From: Chalara sp. BL73
Taxonomy: Eukaryota > Ascomycota > Leotiomycetes > Helotiales
Length of the DNA: 64,000 nucleotides
Assembly: GCA_918026815.1 (NCBI GenBank)
Contig: CAKJVC010000124.1
Coordinates: forward strand, 620,001 to 684,000
Direction of reading: 5' to 3'
Under the pieces are notes generated by a model. It was not told the DNA's origin. It searched no databases and saw only the letters and a list, made by a program, of their open reading frames with translations. How positions within the stretch are numbered: position 1 is the stretch's first letter; each line of letters begins with the position of its first letter. Shown piece after piece: positions 12,801 to 25,324 of this stretch. The position numbers and the translations under genes are program-made.

Positions 12801-15568
12801 CAGAAGACTGGTCGATCGGCACGGAGGAATGCTTATGCGGAGCTAACGCATTTAGGTATAGTCGCAGAGAGTAATCACAAGCTGGGAAGAACAATGCCGT
12901 GTGATGCCAAGCTTAATCACCAATTACTTAATATTTCCTTCAGCTGTCTGGTCATCCTCCTCCTTCTACTTCTCTATTGTCGTCAAAGTCTCTAAGGCTC
13001 TGTTATCCGCATCACTACTGCACTAGTCACATTTTCGGCTCATACATCTTTCCTCGTCTTAGCAGTACCACCAGTGAAAAGGCACCCTACGTCATGTACC
13101 GTTTCGTGTTTTCTTCAAAGGATAGTTTGTATTGCTGATTATTCTACCCTTTGCCTTTCTTTCCTTGTTGAACGCCAAAACATAAGCAATCGTTACTCAC
13201 AGGACAAGTCGACTATAGCTTTGTCAAGTTTCCAGTACATTTGTAGCGAGAGAAACTCTTTGCGACCCGATTAAGCCCCTTCAATAGAACCAGCCAACCC
13301 TACTCTTTACTTCTGACTCAAAGAGCACACAGCAATCCGGAAGAATGGGATGGGCAACCAGTGTTTTGCATTCTGACCTCCATTTGCTCCTATGTTGTTT
13401 GCCTCAGGAAAGTGCAAATATCAGGAAGACATGAGAACAAACATCTCATATGTAGGCAGATTACAGTATCAGATATCGGAAGTGGCAGGAATCAGCTCTA
13501 TCCTCCATTCTTTGAGAATTTCAGAAAATACTGCTTCAAATGTTTGTTTTAACTAGTCAAGTTTCTATTACGCCTGGGTTCGAGGTGTGAGTATTCCGGA
13601 CAATTCCGTAAAGTGCCACCTTAGATCTGTGTATCACTTTCCATGTACCTAGGGTATCAATAAGTATTTAATTTCCTATTACTCTATGAAGCCGTATCGA
13701 AGGAGTAATGAATAGGCCATTTCCGAAGATTCGCTCGCGGAAGCAACCCGTATGAATCAAAGCCTCATAGCCATTTTTCATGACCAAATCCTTTTCAGTC
13801 TCAACATTCTCAGCCCTCTTATATTCTCGTCCGATCTCCAAGAATGTTGATCAGCTAGGATCCGTGCTCTCCACAAACCTGGAGATGTACCTATTCATCG
13901 CCAACAGCCAAAATATGATTGGTGTCTGACACTGTATCACCTTGAGTAACTCGGGGGCATCCCCCCCCCTTTCCTCATGAAGGCTCTCGCTATACGTTGG
14001 GGCTCGAGTGAAGATGCTGAAGGCGTATAGGGATTTTCACATCCTCAATCAGTCACTTCAGCGGAAACTAATATGCTATGGCGAAATATTCACTTGATCA
14101 CCAATTTGAATGTCTAATCAACTTGCTTACATATCCTTGATATGTTCAGCAGATTGACTTTGGCCGCACAGTAACTCTCTATGCCACAAGCACATAGTCA
14201 AGTATCTTTTGCATAATCTGACCGCTCTGGTTGTGAACAAGATACAGCTAAGAGCTTTATGGCACATCTCGAATATATTATTTACATAACTCTGAACCAT
14301 TGGCCAATGCATTTTGGGAGTATTTTCTCCCTGTACCCAGTACGAACTTTTAGTACTTTTAACATTGGACAAACTACCTCCCTTGAATGCTACCTATTTC
14401 CGGGAATGAGGAATCTGTGTTGGCGTAATAGCTTCAAAATCATTCCAAAAACAGATTTATTCTATTTCCTTAGTAATCTATGCGAAGAGCCACTCCATAC
14501 GGAAAAGAGGAAGGGGTGTGTCTCGTTCCTGGTGGCTTCAAGTATTGAGAGGTGCATCATCATTCGAGCTTCCGTATGACTGACTGTTTATCTGTGGGAG
14601 TCTGGTCAAGGCGTGAATATCAATGACCTGGATATCTGCCACCAGCTTTGGCAGTAAATTACGACAAGCCAGTAAAAGCTGAAATCAGGCCACCTCAGTT
14701 TTGAAAGGTGACCTGGAATGGGACCGCTGGTGAAATTTTCGACAAAGCAAGACTTATACGTTGCTACCTTTCTGACCGTGATGAGTTGAGGCTGGGGAAC
14801 GGAGCTACGACATCAAGCTATCACTATAAATCCTCCGGAGTCCGCACCAGGATGGTCTTTTTTCAGCTTGTCATAGTATATACTATCTAAGAACCAACAT
14901 GGTACAGACTCTCAGGGTATGGGTTAAGTGCGTGTACCCAGTCTTCGGTGGGTCCTACTGCTAAAAGCTTTGGGCATGACGCAACTCGGATCAGGCCGCG
15001 ACGGTACAGTATAACTAGCGTTGCTTGTCATTCTCACTCAAAACCTGCTGCTTTCAGATTGATCGACGGCATAATTACCATCACAATCAAATTCTAAGGA
15101 GTTTCAGATACTTCACAGCCGTAGAAGCCTCACAAGTGTCGAAATCTTGGTGAGAGAGCTCCGGTAGTACAGCGTTGACAGCTTAGTGGCAGCAGGAGCG
15201 GGTAAGTCTATAATTCACAGCATATTAGGGACTGGGCAACTAGGCCCTTTATAATGGCTAACTTCTAAGGAACTTCACTTCACAATCCCTCGGTGGAGAA
15301 ATCATGTTCAAAGGAACAGAAACTGTCAAGAATGGGTTTTCGATAGTGCTATCTAGGCTATAACCATAGCCACAAGCTACCAACCAGATCTAGAGACTCA
15401 GCCCTGTCTCACGGATACCTTTGCGACAATCACTTAAGACCATCCGTGTGGTGATGGAACGCGCATGAACCAACTCAAAGCCATCCTGAAGACGCTTTAC
15501 ATATGAAAGCATCAGCTCGAAGATTTTCCGACAATTCAACGCAAAAGACCGAATATGAATGCCGGTGG
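12801..15568. other. 2.8-kb gene-poor region
   Basis: Only short frames without domains (for example 13074-13274, 14127-14372, 14259-14579). No RNA gene or mobile element was recognised. The right end is the 3' flank of the minus-strand gene that stops at 15569. Confidence 0.5.
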
Positions 15569-17953
15569 TTATTCATTGAGATGTTGGCTACCCATATCAG
15601 CGAAATCTCCGACGTTTGAATACTGTACTCCGCCAGCGATATTTTGGTTGCTGTGGCCGATCGAAGAAATGCTAGGGGCTGGGAACTGTGTTCGGTTGGA
15701 GGGGAATTCGTCTGCGACGCCGAGCAAGTTGCTAGTGAAAATGTTGTTTCGGCGGTTCTCGAAGAAGTTACCACCATTTGTGTTATGAGTACCCTTTTTT
15801 AGTCAGTACCGCCATAGTGGCAACAAACCAAGATCCAAGGAGGGAATTTCTGGTTCACTTACAGCAAAACCAATGCCGTAGTCTGAATAGCCGCCATAGT
15901 TGTCCGAATTGCCATACGGGTGGTGAATTGGTAAGCCATGCATGCCTGGGGAAAACCAGTAGGGCGAAGTGATCATATTCTGCTACCAAGTTAGCCCATC
16001 TAATTTCTAGTTTCTGCAAAGATGCCCAACACTAACGTTATATAATCCAGGATCGCCACCCATCCCAGAGAAGTCAAATAGTTGCATAATGCTTTGGTTG
16101 TTGGCCTCCCTTTGGACAAGTGTTGAAAGACGGTTTACATCGGCAGCACCAGCATTTGGCGTCCTTGGAGATGAGTCAAGTGAGAGATCTAGTAAGGCCT
16201 AGAATGCATTGGATGTCAGGCTTGCTCGCTGATGGGGAGTTGTGACATATCAGGGGAAAGGATCAATTTACCCGGTTGCGCTGTCCTTGACTATTGTGAG
16301 CCAATTGAAGTTGATCGTCTCCCGCACTCGCACCACCCTCATCCTCAGAAGTTGCAGCATCACCTTCCTCTACATCATTGTCCTCAATATTTTCATACCC
16401 CTCCGGAACACCGTCAAGTTTTTGAAATAGATCAACACCAGCTTGATCCTTCGCGACTGATGATGCAGCATCGCCGATGATAGAAGACCCGTCAAGTAGT
16501 GAGATATCACCCTGTTGGACAACGTCAGAAGGAAACCTCGAGAGCACGTCTGGGTCGAGTCGCAGAATTACCATTTTCGTATGACCTTGTGACAGGTTGT
16601 CCTTCTCGGATTCGCCACCGCTGTCAGCCTCGCTCGAGAACCCTCTGGATTGAGTCTTCTTGCCGTTGCCATTTGATCCCTCTATGGTGGCTTCAAAATC
16701 GCTTTCGGGACCTCGATCATACTTTACTATTGCACGAGAGGCACGACGCTTTGCAATGACACGCTTGACTCGTTCTACGACTGGGGACTTCATTTGGAGG
16801 TGACTGTTCAGTGCACGGTCTCGCCGATGACGTGGTGTTGAAATGCTCTTCTGGTGGCTTCTGGATCTCTTGTCAGCCTGAGATCTCCTTATGCTTATTG
16901 CGTGCCCGTCGCACTTACGTAGCTAACTCTCCTCCATCTCGGACGTAATTTCCAGAACCTCGAACAATACCTGGGATCGTAAGAGACTTCTTTGGGTGTT
17001 CATAAGTCTCAGTCCAAGGAAGAGGTCTATGCCAGTTAGGGTATGCGCAGCGTACATTAAAATTGAGGGCAAGGTAGAAACAGATGGATAAACCTACTTT
17101 GACGTAGTTGGGTTCTCGCTCTCAAAATCACGAACAAGTCCACGAACCGATGTATCACCACCAGTAGCCCTTCTACCCAACGGTGGCGGAATCATATGGC
17201 CTTCGGCAACCAATATATCGCGCATCTTATTAAGATACTGTAAGGCGGCGCCACCGCTGCATCCCTATTTCAGGTCAGTCACTCTGCTGATACATGGTTT
17301 ATAATCCACCTAAAGGGATTCGCTCCGAATAGAATTACTTACTGGCTCAAGGCGCTGGACGACTTTATCCCAGGGAATCTTTAAACCCTCGTGATGGCAT
17401 TCATATTGGATGATCAATAAGAGCTTTTCAACCATGCGTTCCCGGTGCCAATGTACGAGCTTGCGGCCCAGTACGCGCCCATTGGGATGCACCTCTCCCT
17501 GTACGTAACCATGAGCCGCATAACGGTATTATAGTAAGGAAGTTGACATACCTCCAACTTAGCTCTAGTCTTCTTAAGTCGAGCTGCAGCCATGGAGCGA
17601 GACACGACAGGAGATTTCTTGTTGCTACCCTCGGCCCCATTGTAGTCAGAGTCGTCAGGATCGCTGGCCATAGAAGCTGCGTAGTCGGGAGATACTGTTC
17701 GTCCTTGATACTGGTCATCAGTTCCATACTCATCAATCAATTGCTCCACCTTTTCTACCGTGAGTGGTTCTAGTGATTTGGGTGTTTTGAGAGACCTCTT
17801 CATCCACGGGTACCTAAATGGGGACTTTGTTGCAAGAGGAACGATGCTTATTTGTAATTGAGACATACTGCCACCTTCTTGCTCCTCAGGCTCGGCCTTG
17901 ATCGCAGCCCTCGCCTTTCTGGGAGTCTTGGCTTCCTTCTTGGTTGAACCCAT
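15569..17953 (-). CDS. Large Myb/SANT-like fungal nuclear protein, eight exons
   Basis: Exons from the 5' end are 17953-17552, 17498-17343, 17264-17098, 17026-16919, 16860-16272, 16198-16037, 15979-15863 and 15793-15569, giving 641 residues. All phases agree and all introns are GT-AG; several have CTGAC branch sites. Residues about 145-215 hold the helical domain (MVEKLLLIIQYECHHEG, then IPWDKVV, then SGGAALQYLNKMRDIL) that also appears in the smaller neighbours. A conserved extension follows (GHMIPPPLGRR, VRGLVRDFESENP, TIPGIVRGSGNYVRDGGELAT). The N-terminus is basic and Lys/Pro-rich, the centre carries KRVIAKRRASRA, a likely nuclear signal, and an acidic stretch, and the C-terminus is Asn/Gly/Tyr-rich and probably disordered. 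I know no function; DNA or chromatin binding is inference. Confidence 0.75.
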
Positions 17954-19995
17954 AATATACTTTCATGAAAAGTTGCTTGTTGACTCTGGAAGGCTGTTGG
18001 GGAACCTGTGTGGCAGAAATATGTTAGACCGGTTGGCTTCCTGCTCTGAGACAAGGCCGAAATAAACACTCTGAAGAAAAATCAGAAGAATGGTGGGGGG
18101 AGGCGTGAAGATGTGCGTATTTTCGTATACGTTAGTATAGAATGCTTGCTTGACTGAATGTATAGAGCCAATGATGGCTGTGTGATTGGTCTGGCTAGGA
18201 ACTTGGAAAAGGAGAGCAACGAGCACTAAGAGGGCTCGACGGGAGAAGCAATGAAATATGCAACAAGCCGCACGGGGAATAGTGTGTGCTTTCCACCTTC
18301 AGTAGACTGATCGTTCCATTGATATGAACTCGTTTCTGATTCTACACCAGAATGTGGGAGCGTACTATAAGATGCCCACAAACAACACACAGCCCTTGTT
18401 ATTAATCAACCACTAGCACGTCAACAAAAGTCGAGCGAATCCATGACTAATTAGGAAGGAGCGCTGTACCCAATCGAGAAGGGACCACGAAATACGTTGT
18501 ACAAGACACATGTGTGGACTTGAGGCTCGCTGCTCTTAAATTTGAGGAAGATACCAATCAAGATTTACTTACTCGGCTAGACTAGAGAGTAGACCTAGAG
18601 GAACCCTAAGTGCCCTTTCCTTTGAGAAATGGCTGGAAAGGTAGTTGTAGAAAGGAAAGGATAGTGGTGCAGAGCGCTACGGAGTACGTGGGAGGCATCT
18701 CGGAGCAACGCGAATTTGGCAGTTATAGACTCTCTGGAAGAGCAACATTTCCGAATATGGAAGTACTAACAAATACACTAAGTGAATTAGCTGCGCTTCA
18801 AGCAGTACAAAGTCACTATGGGTTAATTTCCTCTTTACTTTGGGCCTACTTTACATTCAAAGTTGTGATAAGCAGTGTTTGCCTACTCCTCTACTCCTCT
18901 CTAGGAGCCTTAACATTGAAGAAATGCGGAGGCTCGCGTCACCAATAAACGAGATCTGTCAGTATAGCAGTGCAAGGAAGGCTGCGGGACTGGTTCAAGT
19001 TTGTTTCATCCATCTTGTGAAAATACGTCAAGCTCTTTCAGCCCCCTTCGCTAAAACACAGGGCACATGGCAGCAAAGTCACGGGATCCACGCTGCTGTG
19101 AAACAAGATGCTATATAAGTCCTCAACAGCATGTATCAGGGTGTCATTTATATTTCGAGTCTATCATCGGAAGAGATGTTCATGATGCACTCTACACTCA
19201 ATCCCCCAAGGTGGGAGCGCATTTCAGTCATAGCCGTGAGTACACAGATAGAGTGAATGATAATTTGATTTGATGATCTGGAAGACATAGGCATCGAATT
19301 TCGGACTGTGGTCACTTATAACAACACAAGAACTGTAAGGGGTGGTGGTGGACCGAGCTAATACATGTCAACCTAGATCGAGACAGCCTGCTTCTTCGCT
19401 GTGTTTGGGATCTTGCAAATAGGATCGGTAAAAGATACATTAACTTTAAAGAACTATATTACAAGTAGCGGTAATCGCCGACGGCGAAGAAATTTAAAAA
19501 CACTACGATTTAGGTTGGCTTGTATTTCAATAAATGCGAAGCCAATAAGAAAGAGGGCATTAGAATTTGGTGTACATCTGCAATGAAGTTAAACCCCCCT
19601 CCTCTGCAAGCCTTAGTTGTCCTTCTTAATGCATAAATCTCAGCTTTTGTGTAGCTGGTTTACATGGGAAGATAGAAGAATTCGGAAGTAGAGGACACGT
19701 AACAAAGGAGCCAACATGTGAACAACTCATAAAATAATCCGAAAGGAATCTTTGAGGAATTTATAAAGGTTCTAGGAAGAACGAAGCTTTAAATAAGTGG
19801 ATAGGTGTTCTTGAATGAGACCTTCGTGCTTTACTTCGATAGTATTCTTACTAGTTACTAAGAATTACTCTGACGCACACGTGGCACACTTACTTCCGTC
19901 CACCCAACTACAGCCTTGGTGGTTTTTATATCTTAGGACTACTTCTTACGGTAACACCAATGGGGTGCAACACCTTACAGGGTATAGTATGTATG
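17954..19995. other. 2-kb intergenic region
   Basis: Promoter side of the gene starting at 17953, and the 3' flank of the transporter pseudogene. Frames such as 18610-18948 show no domain. Nothing else was recognised. Confidence 0.5.
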
Positions 19996-21955
19996 TCAGA
20001 CAGTGCTCCTTGTGGTCTCGTCGCCCAACTCTATATGTGGAGCCTCTGGCTGAACCATTGCATCATGCTTTTGGCTGATATCGATCCCTTCAAAGGGCTC
20101 GGTTGCCATGTCATCACCGAACATGGCTGCCACTTCCTCCAGAGTTTTGCCCCTAGTTTCGGGCAACATAAAGTAGAATATGAAAGCAGCCGCGGCATTA
20201 GAAGATATGTAAACACTATAATATCTACAAGCAGAACGTACCTCCGCCCAATAATGTCTATAGACGGGTAGCCTGCTTACCTCCAACTTATATCCTTGAC
20301 AGCAACATGTGTGATTTGCGAGATGACAATGGCAATAACAGCCTTGCCCCATATTGTAACAATCATACCTTTAGAGCGCAGAAAATGCGGAAATAGCTCC
20401 GAGGATGCGGCATAGATGAGACCATTGAGGAAAATAGCAAAACATGTTGAGTAGATGAAAATGAAGGAAATAGCTGCATATCCACCGGATTTGTCTGTAC
20501 TACCAGTTTGGAATTCTGCGCTCAGTGCCGTACAGATAGAGAGTGTGGTACACATAGAAAGCGCACCAACCCCTGAGGTTTGTTATTAGTGTTACCATTT
20601 CTAATTCAACCAACCAGCAGGAGACGGAAGGTAGGATAAGCGAAGCATAGTAGACTTACAGAGTGTAGTAGTTCTTCGCCACTTATCAGCTACAAAGAAC
20701 AAATAAATGATGGTTCCAATGACTCCCATGGTGCCGAAGACGCCGCTAACAAGGAGAGAGGTTTTGCCCTTCACGCCAACGATATCATAGAAGACATTTT
20801 GGAAGTTCGAGATGACGGGTGCTCCACTGAGTTGGCTCATAGCCACAATGAAGCAGGCAAGTAAGGTACGTTTGAGGTATTGTTAAGAGAAAAGTGCATT
20901 TGCTGCTTTGTACCATGGGAGATTTCTGTCGTACACTTCGAAGGAGATCTGCTCTTGGATTTGGATGAACTCACGGTCCACGAATTCTTGCCCCATATAT
21001 CCCTGGAGACGCACCAAGACTGCCAAAGTGTCAGTAGCCGACTCAGGGAGGTCTTTCTAACACTTTTGGGTGCATATACAGGCTTTTGCTTCCTCATATC
21101 TTTCTTGCTTGACCACTAGAGGTGAGGCATTAGCGGTTCGCACTAAAGAGAGTAAGACTAGGATCGACTTACACCACCGGGGAGAGAAAGGGATAAAGTA
21201 GCATCCAACAAGCATGAAATTTGGAGCAGGTATCTGCATCGCTAAAGGAATTCGCCATGCTGCATTACCGACAGCATATGAACCAGCGTAGCCCACCCAG
21301 TTTGAAGCGAAGAACCCGAGCGAACTTATTAGACCCTGCATACCGACCAAAAATGCCCGTTTCTATGGAGGAGCAATCTCAGCAATATAGACGGGAACAA
21401 GCGCAAGCAACATTCCGGAAGAAATTCCAGCAAGCGCGCGGCTGGCAATGAGCATTCCAATGTTGATTGGTCCTACTTGAATTCCTCCAGCAACGGTTGC
21501 TGACACAAGGTTAGTCAGATACTCAAAATTATCTATTATAAACGCTTTACCAAGAATAGCAGCCGATATGAGACTGAATTTTCTGCTGAGCTTATCAGCG
21601 AGATACCCTGATGCAAATATTCCGACGGCTTGTCGAGCATTGTAACCAGACACAAGCACCCCTTACCCAGTCAGTATCGAAGGTTGTAAATTCGACAAGG
21701 ACAAACAAACCAGTTAAGGAAGGATTGGAACCATTTCCATGGTACATGTATTTCACAAAGTTTGCCTGCCCAATCGTTGTCGCGATGATCCCTGATTGTA
21801 TCTCAGTGCTTGTGCAACCCTGGAAGAATGTATGTAGAGACGCGTAGAGGATGCACTAACGAGAAACGTATACCTGAATCAATACCAAAAATGAGACCAC
21901 CTAAAGCAACCATAATAGTAATGAGAAGGGTCTGATGTCGAGAAGACAGCGCCAT
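19996..21955 (-). pseudogene. MFS sugar transporter pseudogene with two premature stops
   Basis: Exons from the 5' end: 21955-21874, 21791-21711, 21661-21551, 21499-21173, 21115-21062, 21019-20660, 20572-20281 and 20224-19996 join in frame to 511 codons plus stop, a normal length for fungal sugar porters. Family landmarks are intact: LGGLIFGIDSGIIA in helix 1, YLADKLSRKFS, WRIPLAMQ, PFSPRWLVKQERYEEAKA and LPETRGKTLEEVAAMFGD. Two in-frame stops interrupt it: TAG at 21365-21363 (between IAEIAPP and KRAFLVGMQG) and TAA at 20885-20883 (between NALFS and QYLKRTLLAC). Both can arise from CAG or CAA by a C-to-T change in a CA context. The intron 21061-21020 is only 42 bp; skipping it would add a third stop. 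The gene is therefore probably dead, or a nonsense allele in this strain. Confidence 0.8.
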
Positions 21956-22036
21956 CGTGGAGAGTGAGCAGCAGCTAAAGGAGATATGTCAAAATGAGAA
22001 TGGAGGAACTTATAGACTGGTGCTCAATGGTTGATT

Positions 22037-22730
22037 TTGACATCTTCAAGACTTACTATGACCAATCTCATAGCCAAGATAAGTGCCAGCTTGGGCAGCT
22101 CCGCGGACTCCACACGGTACACCGCAGCAGGAGCAACAATGAGGGAAGAATTTCAATCAGAGTACATCACACCCAGGGGAAGAGTAGTTGGTGACACACA
22201 AACGGCACTTGCTCTCGCCATCTACTTTGCGCTTTTTGCATCAACCGAACAACAACAGCATGCTGGTGAAAGGCTTGTGAATTGTCATCCGCAGCAAGTC
22301 TCGCTTTAAGATCGCGACTGGTTTTGCAGGCACTCCGGTCATAGGCCATGCTCTGACCGCGGTTGGGCAAACGCAAATATTTTACCGGATGCTACTACAT
22401 CGCAAGAATCCATCGTGGCTGTACCCAGTTATGATAGGTGCGACAACAGTGTGGGAACGTTGGGACAGCATGCTGCCCGATGGGAGCATCAACCCTGGCA
22501 TGATGACCTCCTTTAACCACTATGCACTCAGTTCTATTGCTGACTGGATGCACAAAGTCATTGGTGGTTTGTCTGCGGCTGAACCTGGATGGAGGAAAGT
22601 GGGAGTAGCGCCAATTCCTGGTGGGCCGCTCACAAGCGCCAAGACGAGCCTCAGTGGCCCATATAGACTTATATCATAACAGTGGAACATTGGTGGTGGT
22701 GAATTTAAAATATCTTTATAGAACTATGTT
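22037..22730 (+). pseudogene. GH78 alpha-L-rhamnosidase remnant (C-terminal part, frameshifted)
   Basis: The sequence reads like the last third of a GH78 rhamnosidase catalytic domain: EFQSEYITPRGRVVGDTQTA then LALAIYFALF, a shift of frame near 22283-22287, then RFKIATGFAGTPVIGHALT, WLYPVMIGATTVWERWDSM, LPDGSINPGMMTSFNHYALS and AEPGWRKVGVAPIPGGPLTS. A TAA at 22677-22679 interrupts the following QWNIGGGEFK segment. No N-terminal two thirds are visible upstream, where instead the transporter pseudogene begins on the other strand about 80 bp away. GH78 enzymes release terminal rhamnose from plant polysaccharides and flavonoid glycosides. Because it is truncated, frameshifted and nonsense-bearing, it cannot encode a working enzyme. 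Confidence 0.8.
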
Positions 22731-22845
22731 TAGATCATTAGACTTAGTCCATCCAACATCATAGCCCGGATTCATATTCGAAATACCCGAAACCAAGAAG
22801 AGAAATCTTCGTTTATATCATACAACTCATATTGATATCCTTCGC

Positions 22846-23693
22846 CTACTCAACGATAACTGGGCACTCTGATCCCCCTGAGCTATCCGTTGAATATTGA
22901 CATGGGCCAGGTTTATATTGGAGGTTTTGGGTACTTCTTGGAATGGAGCCCGTGCTACCGCGCATACCATCATCCATATCGCCAGAAGTAATATAGGAAC
23001 TAGCACCAGAGAGCTTGAAGACAGATGGGGACTCCAGGCCGTATGCTCCACCGATCTGAGTTTCAGCGATTCCAATTCCGTATCCTGACGGCCCACAATA
23101 GTCACTGCCATTGTACTCCAGCTCACTCCCACTACCATACTGCGCGCTGAAAGAAGGCTCATAGTATTGTATCAGGCTGGTGGCATCGTCGGTTGTAAGC
23201 TGATGGCCTTCCTCTTCCTTGACTCGGAGGAGCTCCTTTTCTGTGGCTGGGTCAAGCTTGACTGTATTGGCGCTGAAGCTCTCGGCATCGTCTGCAATGG
23301 TGTTGTCTTCGGCAAAAGCATCTGTTTTACGTTTCTTGGATAAATTGCAACCAGACTCGCGCCGCTCGATCTTGAGAACCCGGGATGTGGAAGATGGCTT
23401 GATGGTCGTAGAATTAGATCCGATGCCGTGGGCTCTCATCATACGCTCATAACGTTTCGCCCTGTAGATCTGTTAGAATAAATGGATCTTCTTTAACTTG
23501 GAAATGACGATACTTACGCTGCGCCTTTGCTGACGATCTTGCACTCTTGGGCAACTTGGCCGAAGTCAACCTAAAAGATCATGGTCAATGGCAACTCAAG
23601 ACTAGTAACCTCGAACCGTACCTTGCCATTGTTGCTGTACCGAATGCAGCTAATGAGGAACTTGAATTGTTCTTCGTTGGAGGCGGGAGCCAT
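22846..23693 (-). CDS. Small Myb/SANT-like fungal protein (paralogue A)
   Basis: Exons from the 5' end are 23693-23622, 23570-23518 and 23461-22846, giving 246 residues. The N-terminal 55 residues are the conserved domain: EEQFKFLISCIRYSNNGK, then VDFGQVAQECKIVSKGAAAK, then RYERMMRAHG. This three-helix pattern (hydrophobic helix, acidic/aromatic turn, then an Ala-rich helix followed by aromatic and basic residues) is the fungal Myb-like domain that also appears in the neighbouring genes. The first intron is phase 0 exactly before VDF. The rest is low-complexity: a basic SKKRKTDAF patch that could be a nuclear signal, then a Gly/Ser/Tyr-rich tail. No catalytic motif is present. DNA binding is inferred from family shape only. 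Confidence 0.8.
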
Positions 23694-24532
23694 GACGACG
23701 TTCGTAGAGGTGCAGACGTGCGAAGAAAGTACAGCTTGATTGAATACGAATAGTAGGCGGAGTCTGGGTCTGCAAGACTGAAACAGAATTCTTCGGGATG
23801 TCGAGTGGCCAAGGCCTGTTGTTGATAACAGGAGGAACTACTAAACCCTTAAACGTTGGTGACGGACTAATTGTGATGCCAGAGGTTGCAGAAATGGTGG
23901 CTACATATGACGACAAGAGGACTACTGGAAGGAGTGGACAGCATCTTCACTTTAAGGAAGACAGGTCCTTCCAAGGCCGAAAATTACCAGACTTGTCATT
24001 TAGAGTCGCTTTGCAGCTATCAAGCAGTTTGAGGCATTTGCTTTATTTAAGGTGCAAGCCCAAAAGCAGGCATTCCGCTTGGTAATATTTTCGGAAAGAT
24101 AAGAACAGATGGCAAGTCACATCAAACCTCACAAACAGTTTATTATTTAGTCCATTGCATATCATAATTGCATTATTGAGCTCACTTCGTGCAAGCAAAC
24201 ACTGATTATCGTTTTTTTCTCCACTCATGCTGACATCCGATACCTAAAGAGACGGCCTTCTGGTTGCCTTCACAACTCACAACCACCTATGATCTAAACT
24301 TGCCATCAGCATTGTCTAGAAAAAAAACTTCACTTTTTTACAAAAAGGAATTGCGCCTACAAACCTACCCCATCCATCAATGGTATCACTGTGCCATAAG
24401 CAGTATTGAATTCTGTAACAGAAAGGGGAATAGGCAAAGCTAGGCACCATCACCTATTGTATTCAAGTTAGTGGTTATTCTTAAATATCGACACAAGAAA
24501 CTACCAACTTGCAACTTATGACTTGCTCGAAA
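23694..24532. other. Intergenic region between paralogues A and B
   Basis: About 840 bp with short non-homologous frames. It should contain the promoter of paralogue A and the 3' flank of paralogue B. Confidence 0.5.
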
Positions 24533-25324
24533 TCAAGCGTTATCAATGTTGTGCTTGAGCTTCCAAGTACGCCATTCTTCTAGAGATATTCCACGCTCTT
24601 CAGCCTCCTTCCTTTCATCATCCGAAGTGTAGCTCGAATGTGCCTCATCGTAGAAAGGAACAATTGATTCGGCCTTGCCATCAATACCATGGGCAGGAGA
24701 ATGGGGGGAGGTGGTTGAGTCGGCCTTGCCGTCAATGCCTTCAGCGGAAGATTGGGTGGCGGAAATTTCGACCATAGGTTCTTTAAGGGAAGTTGCAGGG
24801 GGTTGACTAGGAGTGAGAGACTTGCCATAATTATTCTCATCGTCGCCGTTATCAAGAAGAAGTAAATTTTCATCCTCAGGCTCTTCCTTCTTCAAGGCTG
24901 TTTTGGCCTTCTTCTTGCCGTTGTGCTTGGCCTTTGGTGGCCCACTATTTGCTGCCTTCTTTGGAGCTGTGTTCTTGCCGACAGCCTTCTTCACGGCTTT
25001 TGTGGGCTTCTTCGAAGGTCCACCAGTATCGTCTTCGCCGTTATCACTATCACCACCTACAGCAGCGCCAGTACCAGAATGTCCTTTGATCTTCTGGAGG
25101 AGCTTCTTGCAACTGGTGCGCGCGTTGCGGGCATATTTAATACCCAAAAGCTCGGCCAACTTATCATAATCAATCTACATCGTTTTGTAAGTTCACTTGC
25201 CTGAGCAGATTCTCTCAGAGTGAATATAGGAACATACCTGAGGTGCATCACCCATCAAAGAGAAGACAGTAGCTAGCATCTGAGTCTCCTTGGGAGTTAG
25301 TGCGGTGGAGGATTCGGACGACAT
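24533..25324 (-). CDS. Small Myb/SANT-like fungal protein (paralogue B)
   Basis: Exons 25324-25238 and 25174-24533 give 242 residues. The N-terminal domain reads TPKETQMLATVFSLMGDAPQ, then IDYDKLAELLGIKYARNA, then RTSCKKLLQKIKG. The single 63-bp intron is phase 0 just before IDY, the same place as in paralogues A, D and F. The middle (residues about 75-130) is strongly Lys/Ala-rich, like a histone H1 tail, and likely binds nucleic acid. An acidic patch follows. Two imperfect copies of GIDGKA(D/E)S occur near residues 165-195. The C-terminus ends in LEEWRTWKLKHNIDNA. The overall design is a small basic nuclear protein; function is unknown. Confidence 0.8.

Noticed and set aside
13560..13620. 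GGTTCGAGG sequence resembling a tRNA B box
   Set aside because: No matching A box or cloverleaf could be built around it.
15475..15777. Minus-strand frame MVVTSSRTAET
   Set aside because: The neighbouring frame, entered from an acceptor at 15794, continues the eight-exon gene with correct phase; this one is an out-of-frame overlap.
20837..21097. Minus-strand frame inside the transporter region
   Set aside because: Out of frame with the transporter, whose conserved residues lie in another frame.
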